Shown here: positions 1 to 6,564 of the stretch, piece by piece
Layout of the letters: every line of letters begins with the position of its first letter
How positions within the stretch are numbered: the first letter of the stretch is position 1
Source: UBA6136 sp044378425
GTDB lineage: Bacteria; Pseudomonadota; Gammaproteobacteria; Methylococcales; Methylococcaceae
Length of the DNA: 19,577 nucleotides
Direction of reading: 5' to 3'
Assembly (NCBI GenBank): GCA_044378425.1
Contig: JBILXN010000023.1
Coordinates: 1 to 19,577, forward strand
Position numbers and translations under genes: made by a program
Notes under the pieces: generated by a model
What the model saw: only the letters and a program-made list of their open reading frames with translations
Told to the model about the DNA's origin: nothing
Databases searched by the model: none

Positions 1-33
1 AAAAAGGCGTTGCCCCTGATAGAGCAACGCCTT
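1..33 (-). terminator. Rho-independent terminator after ctaE
   Basis: On the minus strand a perfect 10-bp stem (AAGGCGTTGC with GCAACGCCTT, plus-strand arms 4-13 and 24-33) with a 10-base loop runs into a T-rich end at the window edge. It lies 22 bases past the ctaE stop codon, so it probably ends the cytochrome oxidase transcript. The T tract may continue beyond the window. Confidence 0.85.
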
Positions 34-55
34 CGGTAGTGGTGATGGGTCGTGT

Positions 56-931
56 CTACAACCAGTAGACGAATATGAACAGCCCCAGCCATACCACGTC
101 CACGAAGTGCCAGTACCAGGCAGCCGCTTCAAATGCAAAATGGTTTTCCGCAGTGAAGTGCCCGCGCATGCTGCGCAGCAACATGACCAGGAGCATGATG
201 GCTCCAATACTGACATGCAGACCGTGAAAGCCGGTGAGCATAAAGAAGGTGGAGCCGTATATGCCGGTGCCTAAAGTCAGGCCCATCTCGGTATAGGCTT
301 CATGATATTCAAGCCCCTGGAGTACGACGAACAGGAATCCCAATAGGACCGTCAGCGCCAGTCCGATAATCAACTGGTTGCGGTTGTCCTTCAGCAGTCC
401 CCAGTGTGCCCAGGTGACAGTGGCACCACTCGTCAACAGGATCAGCGTATTGATTGCGGGTATACCCCATGCCCCCATGGGCTCGAATTCGCCGCCCTCC
501 TTGCCGCCGATGTGGGCGGGCCCATTCGTAGGCCAGATGTTCTGGAAGGCGTCCCAAAGATACTGGTGGGTAGCCACGCCGGCGCCTTCTCCGCCCATCC
601 ATGGCAAGGCATAGATGCGACTGTAAAAGAGAGCGCCAAAGAAGGCTGCGAAAAAGAATACTTCGGAGGTAATGAACCAGATCATGCCCATGCGGAACGA
701 CATGTCGACCTGGTCATTGTATTTACCGGCGAGGCTTTCGCGGATCACCGCGCCAAACCAGATAAACATCATGTAGGCAATGATTCCGAAACCCGCCCAC
801 ATCATGGTCGAGCCCAGATCAGATCCGTTCAGGTAATTGGAAAACCCTGCCAATAGCAAAAACAGGCCAATCGAACCGATGATCGGCTGTGTTGCCTTGT
901 GTGGAAGGTAATAGGAACCGTGTAAAGCCAT
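56..931 (-). CDS. ctaE: Cytochrome c oxidase subunit III
   Basis: This is the third core subunit of an aa3/caa3-type haem-copper oxidase in the inner membrane. It has no redox centre; in the family it stabilises subunit I and its proton uptake. The 291-residue protein shows about seven hydrophobic helices and the family hallmarks: FITSEVFFFAAFF near residue 90 with the buried glutamate, GFHGLHVSIGA, and the C-terminal FEAAAWYWHFVDVVWL signature. The ATG start is preceded by an AGGGG ribosome site. It is the last gene of the cta operon, 39 bases after ctaG, and is followed by a terminator. The length is normal for proteobacterial subunit III. The identification is secure. Confidence 0.97.
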   Translation of the reverse strand: MALHGSYYLPHKATQPIIGSIGLFLLLAGFSNYLNGSDLGSTMMWAGFGIIAYMMFIWFGAVIRESLAGKYNDQVDMSFRMGMIWFITSEVFFFAAFFGALFYSRIYALPWMGGEGAGVATHQYLWDAFQNIWPTNGPAHIGGKEGGEFEPMGAWGIPAINTLILLTSGATVTWAHWGLLKDNRNQLIIGLALTVLLGFLFVVLQGLEYHEAYTEMGLTLGTGIYGSTFFMLTGFHGLHVSIGAIMLLVMLLRSMRGHFTAENHFAFEAAAWYWHFVDVVWLGLFIFVYWL

Positions 932-970
932 GTTAATCCCCTGTTATTGAATCGTGATCGTGGCTAAATG

Positions 971-1510
971 TCATTTGCTTTCGGTGATATCGAAAAACGT
1001 GTACGAGAGCGTAATGTCTCCCACGTTTTCGGGTAACGCCGGGTCAATTGCAAACCGTACGGGCATTTCCTTCTCCACGTGCGGCGTGAAGGTTTGCTCG
1101 GCAAAGCAGAAACACTCCGTCTTTTTTAGAAATTGTGTCGCCCATCCGGGGGCTATGCTCGGGATCGCCCGCCCCACTAACGGGCGGTCGGTCTGATTAG
1201 TACCGAAGAACTTAACCGTGTGGTATTCGCCGGGATGGACCTTCAGTTTTGCTCGCTCGGCCCGAAACGCCAAGGGCATACTGAGGTTCACTGTTGTCAC
1301 AAATTCAACCGTAACCCAGCGTGATTCATCGACCTTAAAGCTCGTTTCGGCCTGCGCTACCGTCTTGATCTTGCCATTGAGACCCGTCCATTCGCAAAAC
1401 GCATCGTAGAACGGCACCAGGGCAAACCCGAAGCCGAACATGGCGACAACCACCAGTGAAACGGTCCAGAGGACCCGCTTGTTGGATTTCTTGGGTGTAG
1501 TATCACTCAC
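971..1510 (-). CDS. ctaG: Cytochrome c oxidase assembly protein CtaG/Cox11
   Basis: CtaG (Cox11 family) delivers copper to the CuB site of subunit I. It has one N-terminal membrane helix (about residues 13-33) and a periplasmic immunoglobulin-like domain. The copper-binding CFCF motif is at residues 133-136 (Cys133, Cys135), and the domain ends with a TLSYTFFDI strand typical of the family. I place the start at a GTG at 1510, giving 179 residues, the usual family length. The open frame extends 28 codons further upstream, but that stretch is the overlapping small gene read in another frame. The GTG shares a GTGA overlap with the stop codon of the upstream small membrane protein, which suggests translational coupling. 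Confidence 0.95.
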   Translation of the reverse strand: MSDTTPKKSNKRVLWTVSLVVVAMFGFGFALVPFYDAFCEWTGLNGKIKTVAQAETSFKVDESRWVTVEFVTTVNLSMPLAFRAERAKLKVHPGEYHTVKFFGTNQTDRPLVGRAIPSIAPGWATQFLKKTECFCFAEQTFTPHVEKEMPVRFAIDPALPENVGDITLSYTFFDITESK

Positions 1511-1617
1511 AGCGGGGTCGTCGAACGCATGACATGGTAGATCGCATAGAAATACAAACAGACCGCAACCACGGCTATCATGCCTGCCAGCCACATATTC
1601 TTGGTCTTTGTTTTCAT
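1507..1617 (-). CDS. Cytochrome oxidase small assembly-type membrane protein (36 aa)
   Basis: A 36-codon gene between ctaD and ctaG. It begins MKTKTKNMWLAG, continues as a single hydrophobic helix (about residues 9-28) and ends YHVMRSTTPL. An AAAGG ribosome site lies just before the ATG, and the stop overlaps the ctaG GTG as GTGA. The basic N terminus suggests an N-in orientation. Very short one-helix proteins in exactly this place are known in beta- and gammaproteobacterial cox operons and are annotated as cytochrome oxidase small assembly proteins. The biochemical role is not established. That it helps oxidase assembly or copper insertion is inferred from position and from coupling to ctaG. 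Confidence 0.8.
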   Translation of the reverse strand: MKTKTKNMWLAGMIAVVAVCLYFYAIYHVMRSTTPL

Positions 1618-1636
1618 CCTTTAATTTGCCTTATTA

Positions 1637-1664
1637 CCCCCCACACCGGTTACGGCGCGGGGGG
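1637..1664 (-). other. Strong intercistronic RNA hairpin between ctaD and the small cta gene
   Basis: In the minus-strand RNA, CCCCCC pairs with GGGGGG. The stem continues inward through G·U, C-G, G·U and CCG/CGG to a UAAC tetraloop, giving 12 consecutive pairs in 28 bases. The two wobble pairs would be A-C mismatches in plus-strand RNA, so the structure fits the cta transcript. UAAUAAGG follows rather than a U tract, so it is not a classic terminator. It begins 12 bases after the ctaD stop. A role in mRNA end protection, processing or partial attenuation is inferred. Confidence 0.65.
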
Positions 1665-1675
1665 ATAGTCAACAC

Positions 1676-3262
1676 TTACTTGATGTAGGGCGAAGATTCC
1701 CAGGTGTGATACGGCGCCGGAGAGGGGAGATTCCACTCCAGGCCATGTTCACTGGCGCCTTCCCACACTTCGCTGCTGGCGTAGTCACCCTGACCGCGCA
1801 CGCACTTGATGACGATATAGCAAAAAATCAACTGCGAGAAACCGAATACGAATGCGCCCACACTCGACCAGGCGTTAAATTCGGCAAACTGCAAGGCATA
1901 GTCAGGGATTCGCCGTGGCATACCGGCCAGACCCAGGAAGTGCTGCGGAAAGAAGCACACGTTGACGGATATCGTGGTCAGCCAGAAATGAAGCTTGGCA
2001 AGACGTTCGTCGTACATATGCCCCGTCCACTTCGGCAACCAGAAATACACGGCGCCAATAATCGCGAACACGGCGCCAGGTACTAGTACGTAATGGAAGT
2101 GCGCAACGATGAAGTAGGTATCGTGGTACTGAAGATCGGCAGGGGAAATGGCCATCATCAGTCCGGTGAAGCCGCCCATGGTAAACAGGACAACGAAGGC
2201 AATCGCCCACAGCATCGGGGTCTCAAAGGTCATTGCCCCCTGCCACATGGTTGAAATCCAGTTGAATACTTTTACGCCGGTTGGCACTGCAATCAGCATG
2301 GTCGCGTAGGTGAAGTACAACTCACCCTCAATCGGCATGCCCACGGTGTACTGGTGATGGGCCCACACCACGAACGACAGCACACCAATAGCGGCTGTTG
2401 CGTACACCATTGAGCTGTAGCCGAACAGCGGCTTACGGGCAAAGGTAGGGATGATCTGGGACACGATGCCGAATGAGGGCAGAATCAGGACGTAGACTTC
2501 AGGGTGACCGAAGAACCAGAACAGGTGCTGGTAAAGCACCGGGTCGCCACCGCCCGCGGCATTGAAGAAACTGGTGCCGAAAAATTTGTCGGTCAGCAGC
2601 ATGGTCACCGCACCGGCGAATACCGGCATGATGGCGATCAACAGAAATGCCGTAATCAGCCAGGTCCAGACGAATAACGGCATTTTCATCAGGGTCATGC
2701 CGGGTGCGCGCATGTTAAGAATGGTGACGATAATGTTGATCGCCGCCATGATCGATGAGATACCCAGAATGTGGATCGTGAAGATGGTGAACGGGAACGC
2801 CGCTCCGGTCTGCAGGACGAGCGGAGGATAGAGGGTCCAACCCGCCGCGGCTGCGCCCCCCTCCATGAACAGGGTGCTGATCAGCATGACCACTGCGAAC
2901 GGCAGCAACCAGAAACTCCAGTTGTTCAGACGCGGGAGCGCCATGTCCGGCGCGCCGATCATCATCGGAATCATCCAGTTCGCCAGACCGGCAAAGGCCG
3001 GCATGACAGCACCGAAAACCATGATGAGCGCGTGCAGCGTGGTCATGGAATTGAAGAACATCGGGTCAACGAACTGCATGCCCGGTTCGAATAGTTCTGC
3101 CCTTATCACCAGGGCCATTGCGCCACCCACCATAAACATGACCAGCGAAGTGATCAGGTACAAGGTACCAATGTCCTTGTGATTGGTCGTAGTCACCCAT
3201 CTCATGAATCCCTTGGCAGGGCCGTGATCGTGATGATCGTCATGAATTGCCGTTGCTGACAT
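1676..3262 (-). CDS. ctaD: Cytochrome c oxidase subunit I (haem-copper, A1 type)
   Basis: This is the catalytic subunit that reduces O2 to water and pumps protons. The 528-residue, 12-helix protein has haem a ligands His77 and His390, the haem a3 ligand His388 in VAHFHYV, and CuB ligands His253, His302 and His303. Tyr257 in GHPEVY is the residue that cross-links to His253 in the family. Glu255, the D-channel Asp106 (GAPDMALP) and the K-channel Lys331 (VPTGVKVFNW) mark the A1 class. I chose the ATG at 3262, preceded by a GAGGTGAG ribosome site. The frame stays open 22 codons upstream into the end of ctaC, but that extension has no conserved features. The N terminus is His/Asp-rich (HDDHHDHG). 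It lies 28 bases downstream of ctaC. Confidence 0.97.
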   Translation of the reverse strand: MSATAIHDDHHDHGPAKGFMRWVTTTNHKDIGTLYLITSLVMFMVGGAMALVIRAELFEPGMQFVDPMFFNSMTTLHALIMVFGAVMPAFAGLANWMIPMMIGAPDMALPRLNNWSFWLLPFAVVMLISTLFMEGGAAAAGWTLYPPLVLQTGAAFPFTIFTIHILGISSIMAAINIIVTILNMRAPGMTLMKMPLFVWTWLITAFLLIAIMPVFAGAVTMLLTDKFFGTSFFNAAGGGDPVLYQHLFWFFGHPEVYVLILPSFGIVSQIIPTFARKPLFGYSSMVYATAAIGVLSFVVWAHHQYTVGMPIEGELYFTYATMLIAVPTGVKVFNWISTMWQGAMTFETPMLWAIAFVVLFTMGGFTGLMMAISPADLQYHDTYFIVAHFHYVLVPGAVFAIIGAVYFWLPKWTGHMYDERLAKLHFWLTTISVNVCFFPQHFLGLAGMPRRIPDYALQFAEFNAWSSVGAFVFGFSQLIFCYIVIKCVRGQGDYASSEVWEGASEHGLEWNLPSPAPYHTWESSPYIK

Positions 3263-3290
3263 AGCACTCACCTCAACAAATGTGATCAGG

Positions 3291-4502
3291 TTAATTGTGT
3301 TTCGCAACATCGCCGGGCTGGACGACATCGCCCGTACTGTTGCCCAGAGCGTTGCGTTGATACGTTACGACTGCTGCGAGTTCGGCCGGCGTCAGAACCG
3401 AGCGGAAGGAGGCCATTAACGGTGGCTTGCCGTTCAGGACCAGACTGACGTGAGACGCCACAGGACCGTTGGCCACTGCGCTGCCCGCGATGGCAGGGAA
3501 CAGACCCGCGATACCTTCACCATTGGCCTGATGGCAACTGAGGCAATTCGCCTCGTAGACCTTCTGCCCCAACGCCATGAGCTCGGCCTTCTCCATTGCG
3601 GGCCATTCGGCCGCTACGGCCTCATTCATCGGGGCCGGCTCGGACTTTTCGTTCTCAGCAACCGGTGCCGGCTTTTCCTGCTCCGTAACGGCTGCTACAG
3701 GTTCTCCAGTCTTTCCTTTGCCCTTCTTCTGTGAGGCCAGCCATTCCTGATATTCAGGTTCGGTCTTGGCGACAACTACGATGGGCATGAACCCGTGGTC
3801 GCGGCCACACAGTTCGGTGCATTGCCCCCGGTAGGTGCCGGGTTTTTCAACCGTGGCCCAGGCGTCGGTAATGAAACCCGGGATGGTGTCCTTCTTCCAG
3901 CCCAGATCAGGCACCCACCACGCGTGGATCACATCGCCACCGGTAAACAGGAAGCGAATTTTTTTGCCGACCGGCACCACCAGGGGATGATCAACGTCCA
4001 GCAGGTAGTTCTCGACTGTCGCAGGGTCTATCCCCGAGTTTTTCTGACGGGCCAGATTGCTTTTCGCATCCAGTGTGCTGAAGAAACTGATATTTTCATC
4101 GAGGTAGTCGTATTTCCATTTCCACTGGTATCCGGTCACCTTGATGGTGAGATCGGCCCCCGATGTGTCGTAGGCCTTGATCATCACGGTGGTTGCCGGT
4201 ACCGCCATTCCCATCAGAATGATGAAGGGGATCACCGTCCAGAGAATTTCAAGCTTGGTATTCTCGTGGAATTGAGCGGGCACAACGCCCCTGGATTTTC
4301 TGTGATTGATCAACGAATAAATCAGCAACCCGTAGACTAGCACGCCTATGGCCACACAAATCCAGAAAATGAGCATATGCAGGTCGTGAATGTCCCTGCT
4401 CAATTCGGTTACGCCTTGGGTCAGATTCACCGTGTAATCAGCCAAAACGTCACCAGCTACTGCCAAACCTGAAATCGCAAGCAGTGTTTTTAATGTTTTC
4501 AC
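3291..4502 (-). CDS. ctaC: Cytochrome c oxidase subunit II with fused cytochrome c domain
   Basis: Subunit II receives electrons through CuA in the periplasm. The 403-residue precursor has a signal peptide (cleavage probably near residue 21, VLA|DY), two membrane helices (about 40-65 and 84-106) and the aromatic patch YQWKWKYDYLD. The CuA ligands are His193, Cys228, Glu230, Cys232, His236 and Met239. A charged Pro/Ala/Glu linker (about 258-298) leads to a C-terminal cytochrome c domain with CLSCH at 320-324 and probable axial Met363. The fused haem makes this a caa3-type oxidase. The start codon is GTG with an AGAGAGGG ribosome site 4 bases upstream. It is the first gene of the operon; its promoter should lie in 4503-4896, but no convincing -35/-10 pair was found. 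Confidence 0.96.
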   Translation of the reverse strand: MKTLKTLLAISGLAVAGDVLADYTVNLTQGVTELSRDIHDLHMLIFWICVAIGVLVYGLLIYSLINHRKSRGVVPAQFHENTKLEILWTVIPFIILMGMAVPATTVMIKAYDTSGADLTIKVTGYQWKWKYDYLDENISFFSTLDAKSNLARQKNSGIDPATVENYLLDVDHPLVVPVGKKIRFLFTGGDVIHAWWVPDLGWKKDTIPGFITDAWATVEKPGTYRGQCTELCGRDHGFMPIVVVAKTEPEYQEWLASQKKGKGKTGEPVAAVTEQEKPAPVAENEKSEPAPMNEAVAAEWPAMEKAELMALGQKVYEANCLSCHQANGEGIAGLFPAIAGSAVANGPVASHVSLVLNGKPPLMASFRSVLTPAELAAVVTYQRNALGNSTGDVVQPGDVAKHN

Positions 4503-4568
4503 GGAACCCTCTCTGTCAACCTTTAAGGTAATTCAACCTGACCGAACATAGTCTTAAAATCAAAATCT

Positions 4569-4583
4569 GCCGCACGTTGCGGC
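4569..4583. repeat. Inverted repeat GCCGCA-CGT-TGCGGC
   Basis: Perfect 6-bp arms with a 3-base centre, 67-81 bases upstream of the ctaC start. It could fold as a hairpin in the ctaC leader RNA or serve as a protein site. The function is unknown. Confidence 0.5.
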
Positions 4584-4617
4584 CTCTGCCCTCAGCACTC
4601 TGAGTCAGCCAAAACCA

Positions 4618-4634
4618 CCCTAACGCCGTTAGGG
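4618..4634. repeat. Near-perfect palindrome CCCTAACGCCGTTAGGG
   Basis: Perfect 8-bp arms around a single central base, about 116 bases upstream of ctaC. The near-zero spacer favours a dimeric protein-binding site over an RNA hairpin. I do not recognise the cognate regulator. Confidence 0.55.
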
Positions 4635-4704
4635 GTCGCCACCGCTGTTGAGTATCGGGCTGCCTGCATTTCAGACCGTTCAACAACGCTGGCAAGAGCG
4701 CTCA

Positions 4705-4719
4705 TGCTGGATACCAGCA
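4705..4719. repeat. Inverted repeat TGCTGG-ATA-CCAGCA
   Basis: Perfect 6-bp arms with a 3-base centre, upstream of ctaC. A second CGCTGG lies just to the left (4687-4692). Hairpin or operator; the function is unknown. Confidence 0.5.
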
Positions 4720-4762
4720 AAATCCACTCCACGTCCTAAAATGAGATTTTTATTCGATTAGA

Positions 4763-4785
4763 CGTAAGGAAACGCTGTCCTTACG
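4763..4785. repeat. Inverted repeat CGTAAGGA-N7-TCCTTACG
   Basis: Perfect 8-bp arms with a 7-base loop. On the minus strand it is followed by TCTAATCGAATAAAAATCTC, which is AT-rich but has no clean T run. It could be a weak second terminator for readthrough from bioD or an element of a long ctaC leader. Confidence 0.5.
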
Positions 4786-4849
4786 GGTTGCAAACTCAGC
4801 GCTCAACGCCCATCCCCCTTCCGAGTTGCAGCCAATTTGACACGCACAG

Positions 4850-4865
4850 GGTGACAATTATCACC
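4850..4865. repeat. Imperfect palindrome GGTGACAATTATCACC
   Basis: Five-base arms GGTGA/TCACC flank AATT with one mismatched pair, giving 16 bp of near-symmetry. This layout resembles operators of dimeric regulators. It lies between the bio terminator and ctaC, so it could act on the ctaC promoter. No regulator is assigned. Confidence 0.45.
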
Positions 4866-4896
4866 TACTGGACCGACTTACTGGCTCGTGTGCCTC

Positions 4897-4928
4897 AAAA
4901 AAACCCGAACTTGAGGACAACCCCGGGT
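4897..4928 (-). terminator. Rho-independent terminator of the bio operon
   Basis: On the minus strand ACCCG pairs with CGGGT, and the loop is partly closed by G·U pairs and TTG/CAA. Seven T residues, one of them shared with the stem, follow. It lies 87 bases beyond the bioD stop. A competing stem (CCTCAA with TTGAGG, plus-strand 4893-4916) uses the terminator loop and the end of the U tract, so the two folds exclude each other. Confidence 0.6.
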
Positions 4929-4989
4929 AGACACCCAACCATCAAGCACGCAAGTGGTTAGCAATAAGCCCACAATTGGGCGGAATTTC

Positions 4990-5010
4990 TGACCTGCGCC
5001 CATCAGGTCA
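4990..5010. repeat. Inverted repeat TGACCTG-N7-CAGGTCA after bioD
   Basis: Perfect 7-bp arms start 5 bases past the bioD stop codon. On the minus strand the hairpin is followed by GAAATTCCG rather than a T run. It is more likely a 3' end stabilising hairpin than a terminator. Confidence 0.5.
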
Positions 5011-5015
5011 TGACT

Positions 5016-5756
5016 CTAGTCAAAACGCTGAATCCTATCTGAAGGTGCTAGCAGGCGCAAGATTTCACTGTGTTTCCAGCCCGACATGAACCCCGAATCA
5101 GAGGCCTGCGCGTTCGCATCGTTGGCTATTTCCCCCAGACATTCAGTTCCCATATCCCGCGCCAGCGTCGTGAGATTTTCTGGCACACACTGCATTTCAG
5201 CGTCCAGGTGATTGGCAATCCAGCCGCCAAAACGGGCTGAACCCGCTGAGATACAGGCGTGGGTCAGACGGGCGTGATTGAGACAGCCCAGACGCAAACC
5301 CACCACCATCACTGTCGGGATATCAAGCGCGACGGCCATGTCTGCCACCGATTGCCGGGCATTAATGGGCGCCAGCCAACCCCCTACGCCTTCGACAACC
5401 ACGCAGTCAGCCTGCTCCGCCAGCGCCCCAAAATTGCGCACGATGCACTCAATATCAGGGGCTTCCTCTGCGCGTTCATAGGCCAGATGGGGTGACACGG
5501 CGGGTTGGTAGACATAGGGGTTTACCTGCTCATAAGGGATGACCACCGACCCTGCTGCCTGCAAGGCCAGAGCGTCCTCGTTCACCAGACGGCCATCACG
5601 CCAGATGGCGCCACTGGCAACCGGTTTCATGCCGAGCACCGTCAACCCTGTTTCCTGCAACGCTCGCATGAGGGCAACACTCGCCCAGGTCTTACCGATT
5701 CCGGTATCGGTTCCGGTGATAAAAATGCCTTTAACCGGCTTGATTGTCGGTACCAC
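5016..5756 (-). CDS. bioD: Dethiobiotin synthetase
   Basis: BioD is a cytosolic, ATP-dependent carboxylase that closes the ureido ring of DAPA to give dethiobiotin, the penultimate biotin step. The P-loop GTDTGIGKT is near residues 15-23, followed by the family motifs GMKPVASG, VVVEGVGGWLAP and the nucleotide-binding IANHLD. I chose the GTG at 5756 (246 residues) because a GGAGG ribosome site lies 6 bases upstream. Another GTG at 5762 is in frame but abuts that site. The gene starts inside bioC (26-base overlap), which suggests translational coupling. It is the last gene of the bio operon. Confidence 0.95.
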   Translation of the reverse strand: MVPTIKPVKGIFITGTDTGIGKTWASVALMRALQETGLTVLGMKPVASGAIWRDGRLVNEDALALQAAGSVVIPYEQVNPYVYQPAVSPHLAYERAEEAPDIECIVRNFGALAEQADCVVVEGVGGWLAPINARQSVADMAVALDIPTVMVVGLRLGCLNHARLTHACISAGSARFGGWIANHLDAEMQCVPENLTTLARDMGTECLGEIANDANAQASDSGFMSGWKHSEILRLLAPSDRIQRFD

Positions 5757-6564
5757 GCTCACCCTCCATTCGTGCCATTCCAGTCACCACCTCAAAACTT
5801 GCCAATACGGGCCGCCCCAACCTTTGGCCGGGATAGGCATCCATCACACGCCGCAGCATGCCCTTGCCGGTGAGATGGCGCGCGCGCCCCGGCGTCAGAT
5901 TATGGGCACCCAGTTGCTTGAGACCTCGCATCAAACTCATGACATCGGCGTATTCCAGTTGGCTGATATCGGTCTTGACGGACCGATTCTGGAAACCTGC
6001 TCGGGTCAGTGCGCGGTCAATCTCATCAGTGCTGGTAAATTCATTGACATGCGTGTGGTCATCAACACTCGCCCAGGCAGCGCGTAGCTCCCCCAGTGTC
6101 GCAGGCCCGAGCGTGGTAAACAGCAACCTGCCGCCGGGGCGCAAAACACGGCCAAACTCCCGAAACACGTCCTCGACACTCGGGCACCATTGGATGGCCA
6201 TGTTCGAAAACACGACATCAATGCTGTGATCGGAGAGCGGCAGGGCTTCGGCGTCGCCGGCAATACATGCGCCCGAAAAGCGGTCACGGGCCACCCTCAG
6301 CATCCCTTCCGACAAATCCAGCGCCAGCACCTGCGCTGCCGGGTGAGAACCCGCCAGTGCGGCGGTAATAAACCCCGTCCCGGCACCGACATCCAGAATA
6401 CGTCCGACCCCGGCAGACCCACATCCCTGGGACAACTGATCCAGCAACAACTGGCCGGCCGTTCGCTGCAGGCTGGCCACACCGTCATAACTGTATGCGG
6501 CGGCACCAAATGAGCGGGCGATCAACCCTTTGGCCGGCATGAGATCAGCACTGATCCGCGTCAC
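5731..6564 (-). CDS. bioC: Malonyl-[acyl-carrier protein] O-methyltransferase
   Basis: BioC methylates malonyl-ACP with S-adenosylmethionine, disguising it as a primer so that fatty-acid synthesis builds pimeloyl-ACP methyl ester. The 277-residue protein has the class I methyltransferase motif I ILDVGAGTGFI at 56-66, the acidic ribose-binding ALDLSEGML, and the motif DAEALPLSDHSIDVVFSN. The start is a GTG whose GTGA overlaps the bioH stop. An in-frame ATG eight codons on is possible but less well placed. Length and operon position match BioC of other gammaproteobacteria. Confidence 0.93.
   Translation of the reverse strand: MTRISADLMPAKGLIARSFGAAAYSYDGVASLQRTAGQLLLDQLSQGCGSAGVGRILDVGAGTGFITAALAGSHPAAQVLALDLSEGMLRVARDRFSGACIAGDAEALPLSDHSIDVVFSNMAIQWCPSVEDVFREFGRVLRPGGRLLFTTLGPATLGELRAAWASVDDHTHVNEFTSTDEIDRALTRAGFQNRSVKTDISQLEYADVMSLMRGLKQLGAHNLTPGRARHLTGKGMLRRVMDAYPGQRLGRPVLASFEVVTGMARMEGERGTDNQAG

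Larger units (their letters stand above)
4503..5015. other. Palindrome-rich intergenic region between bioD and ctaC
   Basis: About 510 bases hold no gene on either strand. The region must contain the ctaC promoter and leader (minus strand). It also contains the bio operon terminator at 4897-4928 and at least six further inverted repeats, listed separately. A shorter one, GCCCA-CAAT-TGGGC, is at 4968-4981. I looked for FNR/ANR-type TTGAT-N4-ATCAA sites and strong sigma-70 promoters near ctaC and found none that convinced me. Base composition looks more AT-rich than the flanking genes. Confidence 0.7.

Noticed and set aside
3263..3328. 22-codon N-terminal extension of ctaD
   Set aside because: It overlaps the end of ctaC, lacks a ribosome site, and the ATG at 3262 has a GAGGTGAG site and gives the family's normal N terminus.
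4503..4620. FNR/ANR site or sigma-70 promoter directly upstream of ctaC
   Set aside because: TTGAT and TTGACA fragments occur, but without a matching second half-site or correctly spaced -10 box.
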